Assembly (NCBI GenBank): GCA_014193115.1
Contig: BJHQ01000016.1
Location: 1 to 64,000, forward strand
Length of the DNA stretch: 64,000 nucleotides
Direction: 5' to 3'
Origin: Planctomycetota bacterium
Lineage (GTDB): Bacteria > Planctomycetota > UBA11346
The notes under the pieces were generated by a model, which did not search any database, was not told the origin of the DNA, and saw nothing but the letters and a program-made list of their open reading frames with translations. The position numbers were made by a program, and so were the translations under genes. This document shows, piece by piece, positions 29,730 to 38,155 of the stretch. Position 1 is the first letter of the stretch; each line of letters begins with the position of its first letter.

Positions 29730-30592
29730 GCCAGCTCCATGCCTCCGGTGAAGTTGAAGCGTTCTCCGGTGACATAGGCGGCGGCGTCGGAAGCCAGCCA
29801 GATGGCGGCCTGGGCAACCTCGACCGGATCGACCCGCCGGCCCATGGGCAGGCCCTTGGTGCGGTCAGCAGCGAGATCTTCCATCGCCCGGCCGGTCACC
29901 CGCGCCAGGTCGCGTTCCAGCTCGTCGACCATGCCTCCGGTCATCCGCCCGGGTACGATGGTGTTCACGGTGATCCCATGCGGTGCCCAGGCCAGCGCCG
30001 CCGACCGCGTCATGCTGTCGACCGCGGCCTTGCTCGCGCCGTAGGACGCGAACAGCGGGAACCCCATGCGTGAGGCCGGAGTCGAGATGGTGATGATGCG
30101 TCCCCGTCCACGGGGGATCATCGCCCGGGCCGCCGCCTGCATGCAGAAGAACGCGCCCCGGGTGTTGACCGCGAACACCCGATCCCAGCGCTCGGGGGTG
30201 ACGTCGAGCAGGGGATCGACCAGGCAGACCGCGGCGCAGTTGACCAGGATGTCGAGCCCGCCGTGACGAGCCACGACGGTGGCCACCATGTCGGCAATTG
30301 CGCCGGGATCAGTGATGTCGACGGAGCCCAGGGCGGTGGTGGAACCACTGCCCTGGGCGGAGCCACTGCCCTGGGCGGAGCCACCGATCGCCTGGGCGGA
30401 GCCGCCGATCGCCTGGGCGGCGACCTCGGCCTCGGCCGCATCGCGATCGGCGATGGCCACCGTGGCGCCGGCGGCGGCGAAGGCGGTGGCGATGGCGCGT
30501 CCCAGGCCGCGCGCCCCTCCCACCACCACGGCGCTGCGTTGATGGAGTGCGGCGCCCGGGGGCGCTAAATTGGTCTGACCACTTGCCGTCAT
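29726..30592 (-). CDS. Short-chain dehydrogenase/reductase with an expanded Gly/Ser/Ala-rich loop
   Basis: 288 residues. Cofactor motif GGARGLG near the N-terminus, catalytic Ser and YGASK in the normal positions (ISTPASRMG ... FASYGASKAAVD), and a normal C-terminal GG-x-x-A ending. ATG at 30592 leaves about 20 residues before the first strand. Between the third strand/helix and the conserved VDITD segment lies a loop of repeated AQAIGGS and AQGSGS units. It is encoded by in-frame 18- and 21-bp duplications at 30345-30422 and is absent from typical SDRs. Probably oxidises a hydroxyl of the sugar or its keto-deoxy acid. First gene of the minus-strand operon, with an operator-like palindrome overlapping its first codons. 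Confidence 0.88.
   Translation of the reverse strand: MTASGQTNLAPPGAALHQRSAVVVGGARGLGRAIATAFAAAGATVAIADRDAAEAEVAAQAIGGSAQAIGGSAQGSGSAQGSGSTTALGSVDITDPGAIADMVATVVARHGGLDILVNCAAVCLVDPLLDVTPERWDRVFAVNTRGAFFCMQAAARAMIPRGRGRIITISTPASRMGFPLFASYGASKAAVDSMTRSAALAWAPHGITVNTIVPGRMTGGMVDELERDLARVTGRAMEDLAADRTKGLPMGRRVDPVEVAQAAIWLASDAAAYVTGERFNFTGGMELA
30345..30422. repeat. In-frame tandem duplications inside the SDR gene (18 bp x 2, 21 bp x 2)
   Basis: CCACTGCCCTGGGCGGAG stands at 30345-30362 and 30363-30380. A related 21-bp unit containing CGATCGCCTGGGCGG stands at 30381-30401 and 30402-30422, with three mismatches between the two copies. All lengths are multiples of three, so the frame is kept. Typical products of replication slippage. 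Confidence 0.9.
30569..30583. promoter_or_regulatory. GntR/FadR-type operator, site 2 (overlaps the SDR start)
   Basis: ATTGGTCTGACCACT, with an 11-bp core TGGTCTGACCA that is palindromic apart from the centre base. It covers codons 4-8 of the SDR gene. Bound regulator here would block the whole SDR-transketolase-dehydratase operon. Confidence 0.7.
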
Positions 30593-30706
30593 GGCCGCAG
30601 GTTCATGGCCAGCGCCGGATTGCAAGCGGGACCTGGACGCCAAGGGTCTGGTCAGTGCACCAGCAGGATTCACCGCCAAATCCAGCGCCGGTGGCGGCCT
30701 TGCGAA

Positions 30707-30721
30707 AGTGGTCTTACCAGT
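30707..30721. promoter_or_regulatory. GntR/FadR-type operator, site 3 (upstream of the regulator)
   Basis: AGTGGTCTTACCAGT, a less perfect copy of the same palindrome, ending 17 bases before the ATG of the GntR gene. Suggests autoregulation. Confidence 0.6.
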
Positions 30722-30738
30722 AACCATCCATCCGACCG

Positions 30739-31515
30739 ATGCCCAGCGCGAAACCTGCCACGAAAAAGCCTGCCGCCCGCCGCACCAGTGACCGCCCTCG
30801 CCGCAAGCGCAAGGTGGTTGGCGCCGGCGTTCTGGACCAACTGAAGGCGATGATCGCCAGCGGGGCGCTGCTGCCGGGCGAAAAGCTTCCCGCCGAGCGC
30901 GAGCTGGCCCGTCAGCTCGGGGTCAGCCGGCCGTCGCTGCGCGAGACCCTGCGCACGCTTGCGGTGATGGGCGCGCTCGATGTCCGCCATGGTTCGGGAA
31001 CCCAGCTCGCCCCATCGAGCGCCAACGTCCTGAGCTCGTCGTTCGAGATCCTGCTGCTGCTCGACCAGCCCACCGCCCTCGATCTCTACGAGACCCGTGA
31101 GCTGATCGAAGTGCACCTCGCCGGGCGGGCGGCAGAACGTCGCCAGGCGGAGGATCTGCGGACCATCACCCAGGCGCTGGTCGACATGGAGGCCGCCAAG
31201 CCAAAGTCGCGGGCGGCCATGGAAGCGAACCTGCGCTTCCACGCCGCCATCGCGGCCGCGGCGCGGTGCGTCGTCCTCGCCCGCATCATGGCCTGCCTCT
31301 ACGATGCGATCCGCGCCAGCATCCACAGCGCATCGCTCGGCGCTGACGACCTCGACGCCTCGATGGATATCCATCGCCGGGTCTACGAGGCCATCCGACT
31401 CGGCGATGCCGAGGCCGCCCGCCAGGCGATGAAGACCCACATGGCGATGGGCGTTGCGGACGTGCGGCGGGCCTATTCACGCAGTCACCCCACCAAGCCA
31501 AAGGGCCGGTCATGA
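30739..31515 (+). CDS. FadR-subfamily GntR transcriptional regulator
   Basis: 258 residues. A very basic N-terminal tail (Lys/Arg/Pro/Ala, about 25 residues) precedes a GntR winged helix-turn-helix (about 27-95, with LPAERELARQLGVSRPSLRE). A C-terminal FCD ligand-binding domain (about 108-235) follows. FCD proteins usually sense a sugar acid or carboxylate and release DNA on binding it (family knowledge). Three matching TGGTC-type palindromes lie at its own promoter, the divergent SDR operon and the ABC permease, which defines its likely regulon. Its stop overlaps the start of the lactonase gene (ATGA). Confidence 0.92.
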   Translation: MPSAKPATKKPAARRTSDRPRRKRKVVGAGVLDQLKAMIASGALLPGEKLPAERELARQLGVSRPSLRETLRTLAVMGALDVRHGSGTQLAPSSANVLSSSFEILLLLDQPTALDLYETRELIEVHLAGRAAERRQAEDLRTITQALVDMEAAKPKSRAAMEANLRFHAAIAAAARCVVLARIMACLYDAIRASIHSASLGADDLDASMDIHRRVYEAIRLGDAEAARQAMKTHMAMGVADVRRAYSRSHPTKPKGRS

Positions 31516-32411
31516 ATCCCCGTCCATCCGATCCCGACCTGGAAGTCGTCTTCCCAGCCCAGGACCAACTCGGTGAAGGCCCCGTCTGGAGCCAGCGCGA
31601 GCGCAGGCTCTGCTGGGTCGATCTGCTGGCCGGTGTCATCCATCGCTCCGATCCCGCGACCCGGTCGGATGCCACGTTCCAGCTCCCGTACAGCGTCGGC
31701 GCCATCGTCGAGCGCTCAGCGGGCGGTCTCGCCATGGCCACCGCCCAGGGTTTCGCCGGGTTCGATCCCGCGACCGGTGCACTCGAGGCCTGGTGCCATC
31801 CCGAAGCAGCCATCCCCAGCAACCGCTTCAACGATGGCAAGGTCGCGCCCGATGGTTCCTTCTGGGCCGGCACCATGTCGGCAGGCGCGACCCAGCCACC
31901 GGTGGGCGCGCTGTATCGCCTCGACCGCGATCACCGCGTCACCCGTCTGCTGGACGGCGTGTCGGTGTCCAACGGCCTGGCCTGGAGCGCCGATGCGAAG
32001 ACCTTCTATTTCATTGATACGCTGACCGAGCGCATCGACGCGTTCACCGTTGATCACGATGCCGCTGCGCTACGCGAGCGCCGCTTGGCGGTGGCGGTCG
32101 ACCACCGCGAGCACGGCTGGCTCGACGGCATGTGCATCGATGCCGAAGGCATGCTGTGGGTGGCGCATTGCGGCGGGTGGCGGGTCAACCGTTTTGATCC
32201 GCGCAACGGCCGCCTGCTGCGCACCGTGCACCTGCCGGTGAGCCTGGTCACGTCCTGCGCCTTCGGCGGTGAGCGGCTTGACCGCCTGTACATCACCACC
32301 GGCCGGCTCGGGCTCGATGCCGGTCAGCTTGCCGAGCAGCCGCTGGCCGGCGCCCTGTTCTGTTTGCACACCGGGCCGATCGGCCTCCCCTCGACGCCCT
32401 TCGCCGGTTGA
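31512..32411 (+). CDS. SMP-30/gluconolactonase family lactonase
   Basis: 299 residues, a six-bladed propeller of the SMP-30/regucalcin family. The metal-ligand motifs are visible: GEGPVW near residue 21 (Glu ligand), SNRFNDGKVAPDGSFWAGTM around 102-120 (Asn/Asp) and SVSNGLAWSAD around 150. These enzymes open sugar lactones to aldonic acids, which here would supply the dehydratase. Overlaps the regulator gene by ATGA and is followed after 6 bases by the FAH-family gene. Confidence 0.92.
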   Translation: MNPRPSDPDLEVVFPAQDQLGEGPVWSQRERRLCWVDLLAGVIHRSDPATRSDATFQLPYSVGAIVERSAGGLAMATAQGFAGFDPATGALEAWCHPEAAIPSNRFNDGKVAPDGSFWAGTMSAGATQPPVGALYRLDRDHRVTRLLDGVSVSNGLAWSADAKTFYFIDTLTERIDAFTVDHDAAALRERRLAVAVDHREHGWLDGMCIDAEGMLWVAHCGGWRVNRFDPRNGRLLRTVHLPVSLVTSCAFGGERLDRLYITTGRLGLDAGQLAEQPLAGALFCLHTGPIGLPSTPFAG

Positions 32412-32417
32412 ACCTCC

Positions 32418-33266
32418 ATGAACATCACGCGATTCGGTGCCCGTGGTTCGGAACGCCCGGCGATCATCACCCCCGACGGCCAGCGCCGGGACTGCTCGTC
32501 CTTGGTCCGCGACTGGGATGGTGCCAGCCTGGCAAACCAGGCCGTGGAAGGCCTGCGGGCGATGCCGGCGGAGCGCCTGCTCGCCCTTCCGCCGGTGCCC
32601 CCCGAGGAGCGCTGGGCCTCGTGCGTGGCCCGGCCCGGCAAGGTGGTGTGCGTCGGTCTGAACTACGCGGATCACGCCGCCGAAGCGAAGCTGCCGGTGC
32701 CGAGCGAGCCGATCCTGTTCATGAAGGCGACCACGGCGGTCTGCGGTCCCTACGATGACGTGCAGATGCCACCCGCCGCGACCAAGCTGGACTGGGAGGT
32801 CGAACTCGGCGTCATCATCGGCCAGGAAGCCCGCCACCTCTCCTCGCTCGCCGCCGCCACCGCCTGCATCGCCGGCTATTGCGTCGTCCACGATGTCAGC
32901 GAACGGGCCTTCCAGATCGAGCGCGGAGGCCAATGGACCAAGGGAAAGTCCTGCGATACCTTTTGTCCGGTCGGCCCTTGGTGCCGCAGCGCGGATGCCA
33001 TGCCGGACGTCCAGGCACTCGACATGCGCCTGTCGGTCAATGGCATCAGGCGCCAAAACGGCTCGACCCGGACGATGATCTTCCCGCCGGCCTTTCTGGT
33101 CCAGTACATCTCCGGTTTCATGACCCTGGAACCCGGCGACCTGATCAGCACCGGCACCCCGCCGGGAGTCGCCATGGGAATGGCCGTGCCCCAATGGTTG
33201 CAACGTGGTGACGTGGTCGAGTTGGAGATCGATGGGCTCGGCAGGCAATGTCAGCGGATCGCCTGA
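32418..33266 (+). CDS. Fumarylacetoacetate hydrolase-family protein (2-keto or 2,4-diketo acid hydrolase/dehydratase type)
   Basis: 282 residues, about the length of the prokaryotic FAH family. Active-site landmarks are GLNYADHAAEA (80-90), DWEVELGVIIG with metal ligands E127 and E129, HDVSER with D159, and KGKSCDTFCPVGPW (176-188). The C-terminus has the usual STGTPPGVA-MG segment. In sugar-acid clusters these enzymes split 2,4-diketo-3-deoxy acids (pyruvate plus lactate or glycolate) or dehydrate 2-keto-3-deoxy acids. Either fits the neighbouring lactonase, dehydratase and SDR genes. Confidence 0.9.
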   Translation: MNITRFGARGSERPAIITPDGQRRDCSSLVRDWDGASLANQAVEGLRAMPAERLLALPPVPPEERWASCVARPGKVVCVGLNYADHAAEAKLPVPSEPILFMKATTAVCGPYDDVQMPPAATKLDWEVELGVIIGQEARHLSSLAAATACIAGYCVVHDVSERAFQIERGGQWTKGKSCDTFCPVGPWCRSADAMPDVQALDMRLSVNGIRRQNGSTRTMIFPPAFLVQYISGFMTLEPGDLISTGTPPGVAMGMAVPQWLQRGDVVELEIDGLGRQCQRIA

Positions 33267-33292
33267 GGGTTAGACCGGGAAGCCTGGCACCG

Positions 33293-34531
33293 CTATCGCT
33301 CGACGTAATCGAGTTCCTTCCCGAAACTTTCTGGCAGCAGCCAGGTCGCGACCAGGGCGATGGCGACCAGAGCGCCGCCGAGCAGGCGCAGAGCGTCGAG
33401 ATGGCCCAGGCCGCCGACGGCGATGTAACCTAGCACCACGGTCCACAGCGGTACCGCGCCGCGCACCAGATTGGTGATGACTGTCGCCGCCGTAACCCGG
33501 AGGTTGGTGGCGAACTGCTCAGCGCCGATGGTCACGAACAAGGCCCAATAGCCGCAGCCGAGGCCGAGGGCGATGGACCACAGGTTCATCGCGAATTGGC
33601 TGGGCTGCTGCTGGGCGAGGTAGCCGAACGACAAGGCACCAGTCAGAACCAGGAAGATCGAGATCGCCAGCCGGCGGCTGCGCAGCCACTGGCTGAGCAA
33701 TCCGCTGGCCAGGTCGCCAGCGACCAGGCCGACATAGCACCACAGCATGCAGTCGGCGGGATTGATCCCGGGCGAGCCAAGGGATTTGCCAACGTTGATC
33801 GATTCGGCCACCAGCTTGCCGACCACGAACCACAGGGGCAGGCCGATCAACGTACAGAGCAGGAACGGCCGCCACGAGGTGCGCAGCAGCAAGAGCGGAT
33901 CGCCGCGCCGGACTTTGCTCGATACAGCGCGATCGAACAGCGAGGATTCCATCACCCGAAGGCGCAGGGCCAGCACCGCAAAACCGAGCAGGCCGCCGAT
34001 GACATAGGCCCAGCGCCACGGGCAATAGGTCGCAGCAACCCAGGCGCCGACCGCGCCTGAGATGCCGAGGGCGGCGACAAACGTCGTCGCATAGCCGCGG
34101 CTGCGCGAAGGAACGCTCTCAGACACCAGGGCGATGGCGGCGCCGAGTTCTCCGGCCAGGCCGAACCCGGACAAAAAGCGCAGGGCCGCGTATTGGGTGA
34201 GGTTGTCGCCCACCGGGAACCAGCCGACGCAGGCGTTGGCCAGGTTGGCGATGGAGTAGGTCAGGATCGAGGCGAACATCGCCGTGCGCCGGCCGACCAG
34301 ATCGCCAAGGATACCGAAGACCAGACCGCCGAGGAGCATGCCGCCGAGCTGCCAATCGAGCAGGATCGTGCCCTGGGTCGCGGGATCCAGGCCGAGCTCG
34401 ATCATGCTCGGCTTGCGCACCATGGTGAACAGCACGATGTCGAAGATGTCAGCGAAATAGCCGAGGGCGGCGGCGATCACGGTCAGGGTGAACACCGCCC
34501 GCCAGGCGGGCAACGAGGGATTCGCGGTCAT
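33293..34531 (-). CDS. MFS transporter, sugar/acid:proton symporter type
   Basis: 412 residues from ATG 34531, with twelve hydrophobic segments. The conserved loop after helix 2 reads GILGDLVGRRTAMF, and GELGAAIALVSESVPSRSRGYATTF marks the metabolite:proton symporter group. Longer frames extend to 34702 but add only a polar, unlikely leader. It converges with the FAH gene and may be a second importer, or an exporter of an end product, for the catabolic island. No operator-like site was seen upstream. Confidence 0.9.
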   Translation of the reverse strand: MTANPSLPAWRAVFTLTVIAAALGYFADIFDIVLFTMVRKPSMIELGLDPATQGTILLDWQLGGMLLGGLVFGILGDLVGRRTAMFASILTYSIANLANACVGWFPVGDNLTQYAALRFLSGFGLAGELGAAIALVSESVPSRSRGYATTFVAALGISGAVGAWVAATYCPWRWAYVIGGLLGFAVLALRLRVMESSLFDRAVSSKVRRGDPLLLLRTSWRPFLLCTLIGLPLWFVVGKLVAESINVGKSLGSPGINPADCMLWCYVGLVAGDLASGLLSQWLRSRRLAISIFLVLTGALSFGYLAQQQPSQFAMNLWSIALGLGCGYWALFVTIGAEQFATNLRVTAATVITNLVRGAVPLWTVVLGYIAVGGLGHLDALRLLGGALVAIALVATWLLPESFGKELDYVER

Positions 34532-34674
34532 GGGCGGGCAGGTTGTGGAAGTAGCGCGTCCGCCAAGCCCCAGGGCGTGATCCGGTACTGCGCGTCGCAG
34601 GAGTGCTGGCGCCGCAGCGCTGGCGCCCCAGCTCAAGCGACCACGATGCCGGCGCACCCAGCACCGGAGCCTCC

Positions 34675-36315
34675 ATGTCCCTGACCCTGACCAAGACCGC
34701 AAACCCGGGCCGCGGACCGGTGGTGATCGTGGTGATGGATGGCGTCGGCCTTGGTCCGGACTACGCGGGCAACGCGGTCCAGGCGGCGCGCAAACCGGTG
34801 CTCGACCGGCTGTTCGCCAACGATCCGTGGACCAAGTTGCGCGCCCACGGCACGGCGGTGGGCATGCCCAGCGACGCCGACATGGGCAACAGCGAGGTCG
34901 GCCACAATGCGCTGGGCGCCGGCCGGGTGTTCGCCCAGGGCGCCAAGCTGGTCCAAGACGCGATCGCAGGCGGCAGCCTGTACCGTGGCGCCGGATGGAA
35001 CACCGTGATCGGAAATTGCCTGGATAAATCCGGCACCTTGCATTTCATCGGACTGCTCAGCGACGGCAATGTCCACAGCCATATCGATCATCTGAAAGCG
35101 CTGATCGCCGAGGCCAAACGTCGCGGCGTGAAGAAAGTCGCGGTCCACGCCCTGATCGATGGCCGGGATGTCGGCGAGACCAGCGCCCTCGACTACACCG
35201 AACCCTTCGAGGCCTGGCTGGCGGAAGTCGATCCCGGCTACGGAATCGCGTCGGGCGGTGGCCGGATGCAGATCACGATGGACCGATACGAAGCTGATTG
35301 GGACATGGTCGCCCGGGGCTGGGCGCTGCATGTCCACGGCGAAGGCCGGCGATTCCCCTCGGCCAGCGCCGCGGTGAAGGCCTTCCGCACCGAAAAACCC
35401 GGCATCATCGACCAGGACCTGCCTGGATTCGTGGTCGAGCGCGACGGCCGGCCGTTCGCTCCGATCGTCGATGGCGACTCGGTGGTGTTCTTCAATTTCC
35501 GCGGCGATCGGGCGGTGGAGATCAGCAAGGCCTTCGTCGGCGAGGTCCCGTTTCCACGCGGCCGGCGACCGGCGGTGACTTTCGCCGGGATGATGACCTA
35601 TGACGGCGACACCAATCTGCCGCCGATCATCCTGGTCGAACCGCCGACCATCGACCGCACCTTGGGCGAGTACCTGGTTGGCAGCGGCGTGCGCCAGCTG
35701 GCGTGCAGCGAGACCCAGAAATTCGGCCATGTGACCTATTTCTGGAACGGGAACCGCACCGGATACCTGGATCAATCGCTGGAAAAATACATCGAAGTCC
35801 CCAGCGACCGGGTGAGCTTCGACCAGCGTCCGTGGATGAAGGCGGCGGAGATCACCGATGCGGTCATCACCGAGCTGCGCGCCGGCGCGGCCAGCGGCAA
35901 GCCCTATGGCCTGGCCCGGCTCAATTTCGCCAACGGCGACATGGTCGGCCACACTGGCGTGTTCGAGGCGACCCGGATGGCGGTGGAGGCCGTCGATCTG
36001 TGCCTGGGCCGGCTGCTGCCGGCGATCGCCGAGCTGGGCGGCATCTCCTTGATCACCGCCGACCATGGCAACGCCGACGAGATGTATGAACAGGACAAGA
36101 AAGGTGCGGTGAAGTTCGAGAACGGTCGGCCCAAGGCCAAGACCAGCCACACCCTCAGCCCGGTGCCGTTCATCATCCACGATCCCCGCCAGCGCCACGC
36201 CGTCGACCCGTCGGTGGCCAACCCGGGCCTGGCCAATGTCGCCGCCACCGCCCTGAGCCTGATGGGTTATCAGGCGCCTAGCGATTACGCCCGGTCGTTG
36301 ATCCTGCCTGGCTGA
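34675..36315 (+). CDS. gpmI: 2,3-bisphosphoglycerate-independent phosphoglycerate mutase
   Basis: 546 residues; interconverts 3- and 2-phosphoglycerate in glycolysis. The ATG at 34675 has GGAG five bases upstream. The alkaline-phosphatase-type metal site begins VVIVVMDGVGLG (D22), and the phosphoserine nucleophile is S73 in MGNSEVGHNALGAG. Further family landmarks are HFIGLLSDGNVHSH, HALIDGRDV and the C-terminal ADHGNADEM and HTLSPVPF. Full length for the family. Followed after 6 bases by a small gene of unknown function. Confidence 0.96.
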   Translation: MSLTLTKTANPGRGPVVIVVMDGVGLGPDYAGNAVQAARKPVLDRLFANDPWTKLRAHGTAVGMPSDADMGNSEVGHNALGAGRVFAQGAKLVQDAIAGGSLYRGAGWNTVIGNCLDKSGTLHFIGLLSDGNVHSHIDHLKALIAEAKRRGVKKVAVHALIDGRDVGETSALDYTEPFEAWLAEVDPGYGIASGGGRMQITMDRYEADWDMVARGWALHVHGEGRRFPSASAAVKAFRTEKPGIIDQDLPGFVVERDGRPFAPIVDGDSVVFFNFRGDRAVEISKAFVGEVPFPRGRRPAVTFAGMMTYDGDTNLPPIILVEPPTIDRTLGEYLVGSGVRQLACSETQKFGHVTYFWNGNRTGYLDQSLEKYIEVPSDRVSFDQRPWMKAAEITDAVITELRAGAASGKPYGLARLNFANGDMVGHTGVFEATRMAVEAVDLCLGRLLPAIAELGGISLITADHGNADEMYEQDKKGAVKFENGRPKAKTSHTLSPVPFIIHDPRQRHAVDPSVANPGLANVAATALSLMGYQAPSDYARSLILPG

Positions 36316-36321
36316 ACCGCC

Positions 36322-36759
36322 ATGGGCCTGCTGCGCAATCTGTGGGGCGGGATGACCGGGAACTGGGCGACCTTGCGCCTGTCCGTACCACCGCTCATCG
36401 ATCGCGGCATTGAGATTCCGATCGAGGTCGAGATCGAGGTCCGCGACAGCGATCTCCAGGTGTCATCGGTCTACCTGCGTTGGCGACTGGTCGAACGCGG
36501 CGAGGTGTCCTGCTCGGGCAAGGATTGCAGCGGTGGCACCGAGAGCAGCACGGTGCGCGAAGAACGGGTGATCCTGCATCATGCCGGAGATTTTTCCGCG
36601 CGCAGCCGGTCGGTCGCCAGCGGCATGCTGCTGATCCCCGACAGCCTGCCGAGCAGCTTCCGCGGCCGGATCTGCCAAGTGAATTACGAAGCACTGGCCG
36701 CGTTGGAGATGTCCGGCAACGATCCCGACAGCGGCTGGAAACCGCTGCAAGTGCGGTGA
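36322..36759 (+). CDS. Small unknown protein, possibly arrestin-like
   Basis: 145 residues with alternating hydrophobic strands and no signal peptide or membrane helix. The pattern 'R-G-x-I-x-IPIEVEIEVRD' followed by 'F-R-G-R-I-C-Q-V-N-Y-E' and a terminal 'DSGWKPLQV' resembles an arrestin/Spo0M-type beta-sandwich, but this is only an impression. It lies 6 bases after gpmI and its stop overlaps the GTG start of bioD, so it is co-transcribed with both. Confidence 0.65.
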   Translation: MGLLRNLWGGMTGNWATLRLSVPPLIDRGIEIPIEVEIEVRDSDLQVSSVYLRWRLVERGEVSCSGKDCSGGTESSTVREERVILHHAGDFSARSRSVASGMLLIPDSLPSSFRGRICQVNYEALAALEMSGNDPDSGWKPLQVR

Positions 36760-37469
36760 GCAGCCGCAGGCTGCGCGGGAGAGCGGTCGCGGTGCTCGGC
36801 ACCGACACCGCCATCGGCAAGACCTATGTGACCGTGCGCCTTGCCGCCGGACTGCGCCACCGCGGCGATCAGGTCTGGCTGCACAAACCCATCGCCTGCG
36901 GTGGTTGGCAAGGCGGAGCCTGGCCCGATGGCACCGCCGAGGACGCCCGCAGCTTGGCTGCGCAGCTCGGCGACGGACAGCCGGCGGAGACCCTCTGCCC
37001 GGTGCAATTCCCCGGTGAATGCAGTCCGTTCCTGGCCGCTGCGGCGCTGGGCCAGGCCGTGCCCATCGCCCAGTTGGTCGGCACCATGCGTCAGCTTGCA
37101 TCGCAGACCGGTGAACTCGGCGCCTGGCTCCTGGTCGAGACCGCCGGCGGCCTGCTGTCGCCCATCGCCGCCGAGCGGGCGACCAACGCCGACCTGCTGG
37201 TGGCCGGCGGATTGCCAGCAGTACTGGTGACCAGCACCCGTCTGGGCACCCAGAACCACACCGCTCTGACCGTTGCCGTGGCCCGTCAGCGCGGCATCCG
37301 GTTGCTGGGCCTGGTGCTCAACCAGACCGTGCCTGGCAGCAGCGCCGATCGCGCAACCATCAGCGACGAGCTGTCCACCATCACCGGACTGAGGGTCCTC
37401 GCCACCCTGGGCAAAGGCGATTCCGGCGATGGCGGACTGGCTGAGGCATTGGCGGAGTGTCTTGTCTGA
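36756..37469 (+). CDS. bioD: Dethiobiotin synthetase
   Basis: 237 residues; forms the ureido ring of dethiobiotin with ATP and CO2. The P-loop is GTDTAIGKT (residues 15-23), followed by KPIACGG and VETAGGLLSPI, all typical of BioD. The start is the GTG at 36756 overlapping the previous stop (GTGA); no other start gives a sensible N-terminus. The first 19 bases of the gene, GTGAGCAGCCGCAGGCTGC, are a REP-like palindrome that recurs exactly at the start of the MFS gene at 52734. No other biotin genes are in the window. Confidence 0.9.
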   Translation: MSSRRLRGRAVAVLGTDTAIGKTYVTVRLAAGLRHRGDQVWLHKPIACGGWQGGAWPDGTAEDARSLAAQLGDGQPAETLCPVQFPGECSPFLAAAALGQAVPIAQLVGTMRQLASQTGELGAWLLVETAGGLLSPIAAERATNADLLVAGGLPAVLVTSTRLGTQNHTALTVAVARQRGIRLLGLVLNQTVPGSSADRATISDELSTITGLRVLATLGKGDSGDGGLAEALAECLV

Positions 37470-37520
37470 CCTGCGCCACATGACGGTTTCCAACGTTCGG
37501 CCAGAGAGAGAATTGCGACC

Positions 37521-38135
37521 ATGATCCGCGGAGCCCCACCGCAGCGCAAAGGCTTCTGGCGCGGCCAATGGTATGCCGCGGTCATCATGGTGCGCAGCGC
37601 AGTGCATCTGCAGGACAACCCTGGCCGGATCGCCCGCGGATCGGCCGCTGGGATCTTCTGCGCATTCCTGCCGATCGTCGGCCAGACCATCGCCGGCATC
37701 GCCATCGCCTGGGCGATCCGGGGCAATCTGCTGGCGTCGATTCCGTGGTCGTGGATCAGCAATCCGTTCACCACCTTGCCGATCTGGTATGGATGCTATG
37801 TGCTCGGCGCAGTCCTCATGCCCGGCTATCAGTTGATCGGCTACCACCGGCTGGTCGAACAGGTCAGTCAACTGGGCAACGTGAGCTGGTGGGAGGCGCT
37901 CACCAGCGGTTCGCAGCTGATCGGTGCGATCTTCGTCCCAGCCCTGGTCGGGAGCTGCGTGATCGGCGTGGTCGTGGCCGTGCCCGGATATTTCGCCGTG
38001 CGGTCCCTGGTGGTGCTGGTCCAAACCCGCCGTGAGCAGCGCTCGGCGACCTGGCGGGCGAAGGTCGAGGCGAGTCAGTCGCGTGCGCCAGACTCCGGAT
38101 CGGCGAACCCAGCGGAGCCTGCTGCGTTGACCTGA
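37521..38135 (+). CDS. DUF2062 membrane protein
   Basis: 204 residues, a DUF2062 protein. It has the characteristic motif GSAAGIFCAFLPIVGQTIAGIAIAWAI written across the first two helices and the conserved SNPFTTLPIWYGCYVLG segment. About three to four membrane helices, with a polar C-terminal tail from residue 168. The purine-rich GAGAGAGAA about 8 bases before the ATG can serve as ribosome site. Function unknown; the family is widespread and often near cell-envelope genes. Confidence 0.88.
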   Translation: MIRGAPPQRKGFWRGQWYAAVIMVRSAVHLQDNPGRIARGSAAGIFCAFLPIVGQTIAGIAIAWAIRGNLLASIPWSWISNPFTTLPIWYGCYVLGAVLMPGYQLIGYHRLVEQVSQLGNVSWWEALTSGSQLIGAIFVPALVGSCVIGVVVAVPGYFAVRSLVVLVQTRREQRSATWRAKVEASQSRAPDSGSANPAEPAALT

Positions 38136-38155
38136 TCCAGCCGCAGGATGCACCC

